The translations under genes and the position numbers were made by a program. The notes beneath the pieces were generated by a model. The model saw nothing but the letters and a program-made list of their open reading frames with translations. It made no database searches and was not told the origin of the DNA. From an uncultured Lachnoclostridium sp. (lineage in GTDB: Bacteria > Bacillota > Clostridia > Lachnospirales > Lachnospiraceae): 64,000 bases of DNA. Location: the NCBI GenBank assembly GCA_905212635.1, contig CAJMFH010000004.1, positions 1-64,000 of the forward strand. Direction: 5' to 3'. How positions within the stretch are numbered: the stretch's first letter is position 1; every line of letters begins with the position of its first letter. Positions 16,870 through 24,142 of the stretch are shown here, piece by piece.

Positions 16870-18529
16870 GGCATAGGACGCCCCAGCCGATCTGCGGATT
16901 GGGGTAAGTGCGCAGTGCAGGAAGTGGTCTGGCTCCGCGGATGAGCCAGGCTTTTATTTTTTGCCCGTAAAGAAACGGGTCATTTCCCTGAATGATGCCG
17001 TACTGCATTAGAAGGGCGGCGCTTCCGGTTACAAACGGAGTTGCCATCGATGTACCGGAGCGGGCGTTGTAACCGCCGCCGACGGAAGCGCTTGTGATAT
17101 TGACACCGGGGGCTGCCAGATCCGGTTTGGTGAGCGAAAGGGCGGTAAATCCCTGGCCGGAAAAGGAGGCAAGCTGGTTGGCGTTGCTGTCGTAAGCGGC
17201 AACCGTGATCGGGCGGAAGGCGGTGGAAGGGATGGTAAGAGAAGTTTCCGGATCGGCTACGAGAAAGCGCGTCTGCGGATTGATGCTTGAAGAGGAAGGC
17301 AGCCACAGATCAAACCGTCCATTTTGGATGTTGACCGGGATCAGCTGCCACGTCCAGAGACCTTCCGCAATGGTCTGCTGGCCGGCGGGAGGAAGCATTT
17401 CCACATAAATTTCCTGAAAGATCTGGTAGGGCGAAGGTTCGCCGAAGAACCAGTACAGGTCGGTATTGTCAAGGCGCGCCTGATAGGCGCCGATGTAGTT
17501 TTCGTTGAGAAATATCGATTCGCCGGAAGGAGCAGTGAGGCGGATCTGAAATTCATCGGAAAAGTCTTTCCAAAGCTGGATATTTAATGAAGTTTCGCCG
17601 GGAGCGACGGAAAGTTCCCTGAAAATGGGCATCTGAGACAGCGTATCCGAAGCATGCCGTCCGAGATTTCCTTCGTTTCCGGTGCCGACCGCAATCGTCG
17701 TACGACCAATCGTGGCAATGGTATCGAGATAGGTTTCCAATAGCGAAAATCCGGTATGGCTGCCATAATTATTTCCGAAACTGAGATTGAGAGCGAGGGG
17801 CATCTGAAGTTCCAGAGACCGCCTGACACAATAATCCAGAGCGGTCATGAGTTCCGTGGTGCGCGGAAAGGCATCCGGAAGAAGATTTCCAAGTTTTACC
17901 ACGATCAGGCGGCTTTTTGTCGCAACGCCGGCGTAAAGACCACCGCTGGCACGCCCATTTCCGGCGGCAATGCCGGCGACATGAGTGCCGTGTCCCGAAA
18001 GATCTTTGCTAGGGAAGGAACCATCGTCCGCAAGCAGAGCCGTGTTGATCTCTTCTTCGGAAAATACCTGTCCAAGGGTCTGATCCCACAGATTTACAAT
18101 GCGCGTCGTCCCGTCTTCATTGCGAAAATCCGGGTGATAGATGTCAATGCCGCTGTCAATGATACCGATCAGGACATTTTCTCCCGTCAGATTTTTCGGG
18201 GGTCTTGTAACGGGAGGAATGCACGCTGCCGATTTGCCTCCTGCAAGGGAAAAGGACAGCCGTTTTGGTTTTTCGATGTATTCAATCTGGGGAAGAGCAG
18301 AGATTTCATTAATCCGGTTTTCGGGCAGATACAGGATGCCATAGCCGCCAAACAGGGAGACGAGGGTGACATCCTCCGGCAAAACCAGATCGCCGGAATA
18401 ACGGATGATCAATTCCCACGACTGCGTTTCCGGCGAATAGCCGGCCTCCAGAGAAGGACTTTTGGCGCGCACGGAAGACGGAACCGACAGGGCAAGTTCC
18501 AATGCGGTTTCAAGTTTTTGATTTGTCAT
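16850..18529 (-). CDS. Subtilisin-like (S8) serine protease of the Csp type
   Basis: 559 residues. The catalytic triad is intact: D125 in IIDSGID, H183 in GHGTHVAG and S494 in GTSMATP. A large insertion between His and Ser (about 290-440) is the pattern of clostridial Csp proteases, which carry a jelly-roll domain there. There is no signal peptide; residues 1-95 look like an intramolecular prodomain. CspB-type enzymes in Clostridium activate the cortex hydrolase SleC during germination, and a SleC-like gene lies at 61098. I chose the start at 18529 with GAGG 9 bases upstream; it overlaps sigK by 20 bases, and the pair is probably co-expressed in the mother cell. Csp assignment is by family resemblance. 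Confidence 0.8.
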   Translation of the reverse strand: MTNQKLETALELALSVPSSVRAKSPSLEAGYSPETQSWELIIRYSGDLVLPEDVTLVSLFGGYGILYLPENRINEISALPQIEYIEKPKRLSFSLAGGKSAACIPPVTRPPKNLTGENVLIGIIDSGIDIYHPDFRNEDGTTRIVNLWDQTLGQVFSEEEINTALLADDGSFPSKDLSGHGTHVAGIAAGNGRASGGLYAGVATKSRLIVVKLGNLLPDAFPRTTELMTALDYCVRRSLELQMPLALNLSFGNNYGSHTGFSLLETYLDTIATIGRTTIAVGTGNEGNLGRHASDTLSQMPIFRELSVAPGETSLNIQLWKDFSDEFQIRLTAPSGESIFLNENYIGAYQARLDNTDLYWFFGEPSPYQIFQEIYVEMLPPAGQQTIAEGLWTWQLIPVNIQNGRFDLWLPSSSSINPQTRFLVADPETSLTIPSTAFRPITVAAYDSNANQLASFSGQGFTALSLTKPDLAAPGVNITSASVGGGYNARSGTSMATPFVTGSAALLMQYGIIQGNDPFLYGQKIKAWLIRGARPLPALRTYPNPQIGWGVLCLNDSIF

Positions 18530-19169
18530 TTTGATATGCCTCACGAAGTTTTTCCAATGCCCGTTTTTCAATCCGGCTTACATAACTGCGGCTGATGCCG
18601 TATTTTTTTGCAATTTCGCGCTGCGTGATCTCCGTCCGTTCCTGACTGCGGTGGTGGGTGGGCAGTCCGTAACGCATACGAATGATATCACGTTCCCGCT
18701 TGGTGAGAACAGATTCCAAATATTGGTAAATTTTCCTTGCGTTTTCTTCAAATTCAAGCCGCTCTGCGACATCCTCGTCATTGGTTTCCAGAAGATCCAG
18801 TAACTGAAGTGTATTTCCCTCGCTGTCTTCGCCGTTGATCGGTTCCGAGAGAGAAATTTCTTTCGCTTGTTTTTTCGCGCTGCGGAAGGTCATAAGAAGT
18901 TCATTGTCGATACAGCGTGAGGCGTAGGTTGCGAGGCGGACACCTTTGCCGGATTTGTAACTGTCCACAGCCTTGATCAGACCGATGGTGCCGATGGAGA
19001 TCAGATCTTCCTGTGGCAGGTCGCTGGTATTGTATTTTTTTACCAGATAAGCCACCAGCCGCAGATTTCGCTCAATCAGGATCCGGCGGGCCTCCTTATC
19101 TCCCTGCTCATGAAGCTTGAGATAGTGTTCTTCTTCTTTGGCGGACAAGGGGGTAGGAAAAGATTGCAA
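18510..19169 (-). CDS. sigK: Sporulation sigma factor SigK, apparently without pro-sequence
   Basis: 219 residues from a TTG start. It directs late mother-cell transcription in sporulation. Visible: NLRLVAYLVKKYNTSDLPQEDLISIGTIGLIKAVDSY (region 2), and region 4 ending GISRSYVSRIEKRALEKL, very close to SigK. The open frame extends 96 codons upstream, but that part translates a GC-rich repeat. The TTG at 19169 has TGAGGTG 8 bases upstream and places SFPTPLSAKEEEHYLKL in line with the mature N-terminus of Bacillus SigK, so the membrane pro-peptide is missing, as in C. difficile. The gene is continuous, with no skin-like insertion. A SigE-like promoter lies upstream. Confidence 0.85.
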   Translation of the reverse strand: MQSFPTPLSAKEEEHYLKLHEQGDKEARRILIERNLRLVAYLVKKYNTSDLPQEDLISIGTIGLIKAVDSYKSGKGVRLATYASRCIDNELLMTFRSAKKQAKEISLSEPINGEDSEGNTLQLLDLLETNDEDVAERLEFEENARKIYQYLESVLTKRERDIIRMRYGLPTHHRSQERTEITQREIAKKYGISRSYVSRIEKRALEKLREAYQNDKSKT

Positions 19170-19200
19170 TGGCGACACCTCAGAAACTAGCGTTATAGAT

Positions 19201-19228
19201 AATGTATGAAACGAAGGGGAAAATAGTG
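19201..19228 (-). promoter_or_regulatory. Putative SigE-type promoter of sigK
   Basis: On the minus strand, CATACATT (19208-19201) resembles the SigE -10 element (CATACANT). CACTATT lies 13 bases further upstream (19228-19222). The same spacing is seen before spoIIIAA. SigE control of sigK is established in Bacillus; here it is inferred. Confidence 0.5.
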
Positions 19229-19280
19229 CCTGACCGGGGGAAAATAGTGGGGGAAGAAAAGAAAAAGCGGCGTGTGCGGG

Positions 19281-19385
19281 GCGACAGGGGACGCGTGGAA
19301 CGACGGAGAAAAAGGGCGACAGGGGACGCGTGGAACGACGGAGAAAAAGGGCGACAGGGGACGCGTGGAACGACGGAGAAAAAGG
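19281..19385. repeat. 35-bp tandem repeat, three copies
   Basis: GCGACAGGGGACGCGTGGAA starts at 19281, 19316 and 19351, each followed by CGACGGAGAAAAAGG, giving an exact period of 35 bases. It lies between sigK and the DeoR gene. The open frames it creates on both strands have low-complexity products and are not called. The 19170-19475 interval holds no gene. Confidence 0.9.
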
Positions 19386-19400
19386 ATGACGTGGATGCGT

Positions 19401-19438
19401 ACACGCCAAAAAGGAAGAAGAGAGAAATGACGTGTGCG
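19401..19438. repeat. Single copy of the purine-rich hairpin repeat
   Basis: ACACGCCAAAAAGGAAGAAG followed by a further A/G run and GACGTGTGCG. The ACACGCC and GACGTGT ends are inverted, with an A/G loop. The same core recurs in the array at 20411-20910 on the other side of the DeoR gene. A half-copy (GGCGTGTGCGG, 19269-19279) precedes the 35-bp repeats. Confidence 0.75.
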
Positions 19439-19475
19439 TATCTGTTCCAGAGTTCATATCAGTGGCGCGGCTCGT

Positions 19476-20249
19476 TTATTTGGCAAGCCATATTTCAACG
19501 CCCTTTTCATCTATTTTCTTTAAATCTTCTTCGGAAGCATCTTCATCGGTGATAAGGACATCCAATGTATCAACAGGACAAAGACTGAGGATGGAGTCCA
19601 TGCCAATTTTGGCGGATGGATACAGTCCGTAGACCTTTCTTGCAGACGAGAGGATCGTATAAATGGACATATTTCGAGTGCGCTGAATTGACAAGCCAAA
19701 TTCTGCACTGACACAGGCGGAAGTGACAAATACTTTGCCAAAGCGGAGACGGCGTAACATCTCCAACGCAAAACCGTCATATACTACACCGTTTTGTTGA
19801 AGTTCTCCCCCTAAAAGAAGAATGGTAATATTTGGATATTGACGCAGGTTATCGGCAATCGAAATAGAATTTGTTACTACGGTACAGGAGAGATCCTGTG
19901 GTAGATTTTGCGTCATAAGATATCCAATGCTTGCGGACGTGATATAGATCACATCATTTTTTTCAATACATGCGGTGGCGCGCTTCGCAATCGCAAGATA
20001 ATTTGGCAGTACTTTCGCAACTCTTTCCTGAGAAGTTAAATTACCGACCTCAGATTGAAATCCGACGTTCCGCAAGGGAATAGCACCGCCGTGAGTCCGC
20101 TTCAGTAACCCTTGTTCTTCCAAAAGACGCAGGTCGCGTTTGGCAGAATCGTAACTGATCCCAAACATCTCCTGAATCTCCTGATTTGTAATACTCTGTT
20201 TCTGCTTTAATACTTCGAGTATTTTTTGATGTCTTTCTTCAATAAACAT
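19476..20249 (-). CDS. DeoR/GlpR family transcriptional regulator
   Basis: 257 residues. N-terminal HTH: ERHQKILEVLKQKQSITNQEIQEMFGISYDSAKRDLRLLEEQGLLKRTHGGA is typical of DeoR-type repressors. The C-terminal effector domain resembles the sugar-phosphate-binding ISOCOT fold (VTNSISIADNL, LLGGELQQNGVVYDG). These proteins usually repress sugar catabolism genes next to them, but no such gene is adjacent. I chose the start at 20249 with AAGGAG upstream. It stands alone between two arrays of the same hairpin repeat. Confidence 0.88.
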   Translation of the reverse strand: MFIEERHQKILEVLKQKQSITNQEIQEMFGISYDSAKRDLRLLEEQGLLKRTHGGAIPLRNVGFQSEVGNLTSQERVAKVLPNYLAIAKRATACIEKNDVIYITSASIGYLMTQNLPQDLSCTVVTNSISIADNLRQYPNITILLLGGELQQNGVVYDGFALEMLRRLRFGKVFVTSACVSAEFGLSIQRTRNMSIYTILSSARKVYGLYPSAKIGMDSILSLCPVDTLDVLITDEDASEEDLKKIDEKGVEIWLAK

Positions 20250-20377
20250 AAAAACGTCTCCTTTCGTTCTTGTTTGCACACATATTATCACGAATATTAA
20301 CGATTGTCAAGAGTGAAAAAGAAAAATGTGAATAAAAATGAACAAACGGGAATAAAAGGCGTGAAAATAGGAACTGG

Positions 20378-20930
20378 AGTGTGCGGAGCGGCAGGGGAAG
20401 TGGGGCACGTACACGCCAAAAAGAAAAAAGTAGGAAATGACGTGTGCGGAGCGGTGGTGCTGAAGGGGCGTGTACACGTCAAAAAGAAAAAAGCAAGAAA
20501 TGGCGTGTGCGGAGCAGTGGTGCTGAAGGGGCACGCACACGTCAAAAAGAAAAAAGCAAGAAATGGCGTGTGCGGAGCCATCCCTGCCATCCCGGAGCCG
20601 TCCTACTGCACACGTCAAAAGGGAAAAAGGAAGAAATGACGTGTGCGGAGCACCACCAAAGAGGGAACCTGTACACGTCGAAAAAGAAAAAACAGGAAAT
20701 AACGTGTGCGGAGCGCCACCAAAAGGAACCATCCACACGTCAAAAATAAATAACCAAGAACTATCCTTAGCTGATCCGCCCAGGCCAGACCGGATCAGAC
20801 CCTATAAGGAAACCTATACACGCCAAAAAGAAAAAAGCAAGGAACGGCGTGTGCGGAGCCGCCCCCCTGTCATCCCGGAGCCATCCCAAAAGGGAACCTG
20901 CACACGTCAACAATAAAAAAATAGAACTCC
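20378..20930. repeat. Array of purine-rich hairpin repeats, about 63-bp period
   Basis: The core is ACACG(C/T)C, then about 21 bases of A/G (AAAAAGAAAAAAG...AGGAAAT), then GRCGTGTGCGGAGC. Cores start at 20411, 20474, 20537, 20610, 20673, 20735, 20818 and 20902; those at 20735 and 20902 keep only the left half, and 20378-20390 only the right half. Linkers fall into a few repeated types (GTGGTGCTGAAGGGGC, CATCCCGGAGCC, AAAGGGAACCTG), so this is not CRISPR. The period of 63 keeps several frames open; none is called as a gene. Confidence 0.85.
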
Positions 20931-20976
20931 TGGGAACTTTTTCCAATCCCACAGCATCTTATTTATATAGGGAACA

Positions 20977-21003
20977 TGTAACGGTTCACTTTGAATCGTT
21001 ACA
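20977..21003. repeat. Palindrome GTAACGGTTC...GAATCGTTAC before the secreted-protein gene
   Basis: GTAACGGTTC (20978-20987) and GAATCGTTAC (20993-21002) form a hairpin with one mismatch and a 5-base loop, 28 bases before the start codon. It shares its ends with palindromes at 6745 and 23999. Confidence 0.7.
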
Positions 21004-21030
21004 GGGAAATAAAAAACAGGAGGAATGATT

Positions 21031-23085
21031 ATGAGACAAAACCAGAAAAGAACGAAAAAAGTGCTTGCTGCTTTGACGGCTGGAGCGGTGATGCTGACGA
21101 CATTCAGCAGTTCTGCCGGAAAGATACAAAGCAGGGCAGAAACGACTTATGGTATTGGAAATCCGACAATTCAAAAAGATGTTCTCGTGTCCGGAGAGGA
21201 GACAGATTCTTCGGAGGGATTACATAATCCAATTGTAAAGACGGATGTATTGGCATGGGACACAATTACATTTGGAAGTTACTGGCAGGAGGATACCAAT
21301 GGAGATTACGAGACCAATAAGGAGGACGAGAAGCTGCCAATTCGCTGGAGAGTGTTGTCGGTAGAGGAAGATGACGCCTTTTTGATGGCAGATCAGGCGA
21401 TTGAAAGCCGTCCGTTTGATGAGGAAGGCAGTGCCGTGACATGGGAAAAATGTTCTCTGCGCAAATGGCTCAATGAGGAGTTTATCAATGAGGCATTTAC
21501 GGAAGAAGAGCAGGCGGCAATTAAGGAGACAACCGTTGTAAATAAGGACAATGAAGAATATAAGACAGATGCCGGTGCCGATACACAGGACAAAATATAT
21601 CTGTTGTCGATTGACGAAGCTGCGGATTCGAAGTATGGATTTGAGGAAGCGGACAAAGCGCCATTTCATCGAACCAGCCCGGCACGTGAGGCAGCACAGA
21701 CCATGTTCTCTTCTGAGGAGCATAATGCTTTTTACTGGTGGCTGCGTTCTCCGGGAGATGAAAATTGTGTATCTTATGTAGGAACGGCGGGAGATGGGAA
21801 TTCTCACGGGATTACGTCGGAAAATTATGGTGCCGTGCGCCCGGTTCTGCATTTGAATCTGTCTTCTCCCGTGTGGAAAAAGGTGGAAAAGCAGGAGATA
21901 CAAGGACAGATGCAGACGGTTTGGGATTGCGTTGAGTTTGGAAATTATTGGCAGGAATCGGTGGCAGGAACTGCTTCCGCAGAAAAACAGCCAATCAAAT
22001 GGCGTGTGCTTTCTGTAGAGGGAAACGATGCGTTTTTACTTGCAGATGAAGGGCTGGATAACAAACCATATCATGGAGAGAATACGGAGACCAGCTGGGA
22101 GAAGTGTAGTCTGCGGGCATGGCTGAATGACACATTTATGAAAGAGGCCTTTACCGAAGCGGAACAGAAAGCGATAAAAATAACAACGGTATCCAATTCA
22201 AACAAAGATAACCCGGATGAGGCTATCGACAGTGATGGAGGAGCCGATACTCAGGATCGCATTTATATTCTGTCGGCAGCAGAGGCGGCAAATACAGCCT
22301 ATGGATTTGATAACAGATTTTATGGTATGAGCAGGACGAGAGAGGCAAAAACGACAGCATATGCGTTTGATCAGGGCGCGTTTGCTTCCTGGATCGAGGA
22401 AATTGATGATAACGGAAAATGGTGGCTGCGTTCTCCGGGATCGCTTACAAATACAGCAGCCTGTGTTTCCGAATATGGGGGTGGAGAGTATTACGGTATA
22501 ACAGTAACGGAAGACGCCTTTACGGTTCGTCCGGTAATTCATCTGGATCTCACTTCTAATTTATGGAAAAAAGTGGAGTGCGTAAGTTCGGAAAAGCCAA
22601 AAACACCGGAAGAAATACCGACACCAACACCAACTGCACCGGCAGCATCCACTGTTCCTTCAACGTCAATGCCGGCGGAAACACAGGCACCGGCAACATC
22701 AACGCCGACAGCAACACAGACACCGTCGGCTCAGCCGGAAGAAAAGCCGGTGATACAGCCTTCCGATCGTTCACAGCCGGTAACAGCAAAAGAAATGAAA
22801 GTGTCGATCCGGTCTCTGAAAACAAAGGGAAGAAAAGTTACTCTCACATGGAAGAAAGTGAAAGATGCCAAATCGTATCAGGTTCAATACAGCAGGAATA
22901 AGAAGTTTACAAAGAAATGTAAAGCAATCTCCACAAACAAAACTTCGGTTACGGTAAAAAATCTGCAAAAGAAAAAGACCTATTACTTCCGTGTTCGTGC
23001 CTGTGAGGTTGTAAATGGAAACAAGATTTACGGGAAATGGAGTAAAACGAAACAGGTAAAAATAAAGGCGAAAGCGAAGAAATAA
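21031..23085 (+). CDS. Large secreted protein with two DUF6273-like WWLRSPG domains and a fibronectin III-like end
   Basis: 684 residues. Signal peptide about 1-37 (KKVLAALTAGAVMLTTFSSSAG). Two related domains of about 200 residues follow (about 70-275 and 285-510). Each has FG(S/N)YWQE at its start, then (I/P)(R/K)WRVLSVE, WEKCSLR, GADTQD(K/R)IY, WWLRSPG (W236 and W464), and VRPV(L/I)HL(N/D)L. A Pro/Thr-rich linker (about 525-580, PTPTAPAAS) leads to a basic fibronectin III-like domain (TLTWKKVKDAKSYQVQYS). No LPXTG or membrane anchor is seen. Function unknown; surface binding is a guess. The ATG at 21031 is preferred, 7 bases after AGGAGG. Confidence 0.8.
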   Translation: MRQNQKRTKKVLAALTAGAVMLTTFSSSAGKIQSRAETTYGIGNPTIQKDVLVSGEETDSSEGLHNPIVKTDVLAWDTITFGSYWQEDTNGDYETNKEDEKLPIRWRVLSVEEDDAFLMADQAIESRPFDEEGSAVTWEKCSLRKWLNEEFINEAFTEEEQAAIKETTVVNKDNEEYKTDAGADTQDKIYLLSIDEAADSKYGFEEADKAPFHRTSPAREAAQTMFSSEEHNAFYWWLRSPGDENCVSYVGTAGDGNSHGITSENYGAVRPVLHLNLSSPVWKKVEKQEIQGQMQTVWDCVEFGNYWQESVAGTASAEKQPIKWRVLSVEGNDAFLLADEGLDNKPYHGENTETSWEKCSLRAWLNDTFMKEAFTEAEQKAIKITTVSNSNKDNPDEAIDSDGGADTQDRIYILSAAEAANTAYGFDNRFYGMSRTREAKTTAYAFDQGAFASWIEEIDDNGKWWLRSPGSLTNTAACVSEYGGGEYYGITVTEDAFTVRPVIHLDLTSNLWKKVECVSSEKPKTPEEIPTPTPTAPAASTVPSTSMPAETQAPATSTPTATQTPSAQPEEKPVIQPSDRSQPVTAKEMKVSIRSLKTKGRKVTLTWKKVKDAKSYQVQYSRNKKFTKKCKAISTNKTSVTVKNLQKKKTYYFRVRACEVVNGNKIYGKWSKTKQVKIKAKAKK

Positions 23086-23091
23086 ATACAG

Positions 23092-23180
23092 TAATTATTT
23101 TAGATAATACTGTAAAAATATGGCAGAATGCAACGGACATCATATGAAGATCTCTGCGGCAGTCTGCCATTATTTTTTGT
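23092..23180 (+). terminator. Hairpins after the secreted-protein gene
   Basis: ATGGCAGA (23120-23127) pairs with TCTGCCAT (23163-23170), followed by TATTTTTTGTATTTT, a plausible intrinsic terminator with a long loop. Just before it, TACAGTAATTAT and ATAATACTGTA form a second, AT-rich hairpin. Confidence 0.5.
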
Positions 23181-23200
23181 ATTTTAGGAAAGATTTTTTA

Positions 23201-23962
23201 TTAAATCAATTTTTTTACATCTTCATAAATCTCCTGAATTCGGGCATCATCGATTTCCGTTCCCAAGAAGATTTCAACGGCATATTTTGCCTGAGCAACA
23301 AGCATTTCCAGCCCATTTACGCCGATCATGCCAAGTTCTTTTGCCTGCGCGACAAATTTGGTTGTGAGCGGATTGTAGACAACGTCCAGAACCGCTTCAC
23401 ATTTTGGAAATTTTGTAAGGTCAACCGGAGAGGCATCCACTTTTGGAAACATACCGACCGGGCTCGTGTTGATAATCACTTCTGCGTCTGTGTGATTTGC
23501 AAAACATTCATCGTAGGAAATGGATTCTCCGTCGTCAACTACATCTACGACGATCATGTTTTTCGCGTTATGTTTGCGGACAACGGCTTTGATGGCCTGT
23601 GCAGCACCGCCATTTCCCAAGACAACTACTTTTTTATCGGTCAAAGTGATGCCGTGGCGGAGTACCATATATTCAAAACCGGAGAAGTCCGTGTTATAGC
23701 CGCGGAGTTTACCATCGTTATTAACGATCGTATTGACAGCACCGATAGCTTTGGCATTGTCGTCCATTGAATCCAGATAAGGGATGACATCTTTTTTATA
23801 AGGAATCGTGACATTGATCGCGCGGAAAGGTTTTTCCTCCATAAATACCTTAAACTCCTCGCGTGTCAGAGGATGAATATCATAAGTGTAGTCAGCAAGA
23901 CTTTCGTGAATTGGTTTTGATAAGCTGTGTCCCAGTTTTTCTCCTATTAATCCGTAATCCAT
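23201..23962 (-). CDS. aroE: Shikimate dehydrogenase
   Basis: 253 residues. It reduces 3-dehydroshikimate to shikimate with NADPH in aromatic amino acid synthesis. Visible: shikimate-binding LGHSLSKPIHES, the catalytic lysine in NVTIPYKKDVIPYLD, NTDFSGF, nucleotide loop VVLGNGGAAQA, and INTSPVGMFP. The start at 23962 was chosen by alignment to the family N-terminus MDYGLIGEKLGHS and an AAGGAT site upstream; earlier in-frame ATGs fall in the leader. No other aro genes are nearby. Confidence 0.94.
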   Translation of the reverse strand: MDYGLIGEKLGHSLSKPIHESLADYTYDIHPLTREEFKVFMEEKPFRAINVTIPYKKDVIPYLDSMDDNAKAIGAVNTIVNNDGKLRGYNTDFSGFEYMVLRHGITLTDKKVVVLGNGGAAQAIKAVVRKHNAKNMIVVDVVDDGESISYDECFANHTDAEVIINTSPVGMFPKVDASPVDLTKFPKCEAVLDVVYNPLTTKFVAQAKELGMIGVNGLEMLVAQAKYAVEIFLGTEIDDARIQEIYEDVKKLI

Positions 23963-23998
23963 AGTATATATTATCCTTTCTAAAATCATAAATTGTCT

Positions 23999-24040
23999 GT
24001 AACCATTCATTGAATCCATATATGGGTTCGGAATTGTTAC
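23999..24040. repeat. Palindrome in the aroE leader, GTAACCATTC...GAATTGTTAC
   Basis: A 42-base imperfect palindrome centred on CCATATATGG (24017-24026). The outer ends GTAACCATTC and GAATTGTTAC match the pattern GTAACnnTTC...GAAnnGTTAC seen at 6745 and 20977. It lies between aroE and the spoIIIA operon, and the aroE transcript probably includes it. Confidence 0.65.
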
Positions 24041-24084
24041 CATTGTCTCTATAAAACAGTATCATATTTTTTTTATTCTTTCAA

Positions 24085-24112
24085 GCATAATCCCAAAATA
24101 ATCGCATATATT
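24085..24112 (+). promoter_or_regulatory. Putative SigE promoter of the spoIIIA operon
   Basis: GCATAAT (24085-24091), 13-base spacer, CATATATT (24105-24112). This resembles SigE elements (ATATT and CATACANT) and has the same spacing as the site before sigK. Mother-cell SigE control of spoIIIA is established in Bacillus. Confidence 0.55.
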
Positions 24113-24142
24113 CAAGTAAAACATCTCAAAGGAGGAACGATT

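Noticed and set aside
17756..18595. 279-codon plus-strand frame opposite the subtilase gene
   Set aside because: It lies antisense to the catalytic core of the protease and has no ribosome site or recognisable domain.
19170..19457. N-terminal extension of SigK (96 extra codons)
   Set aside because: The extension translates the GC-rich 35-bp repeat into Pro/Ser/Arg-rich sequence with no resemblance to a SigK pro-peptide, and no ribosome site precedes its ATG.
20297..20916. Several open reading frames of about 100-140 codons on both strands across the repeat array
   Set aside because: The period of 63 bases is a multiple of three, so a frame free of stops in one unit stays open in all. Products are low complexity, run in many frames at once, and lack ribosome sites.
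20378..20930. CRISPR array
   Set aside because: The intervals between cores are themselves repeated rather than unique, unit spacing varies from 62 to 84 bases, and no cas genes are present.
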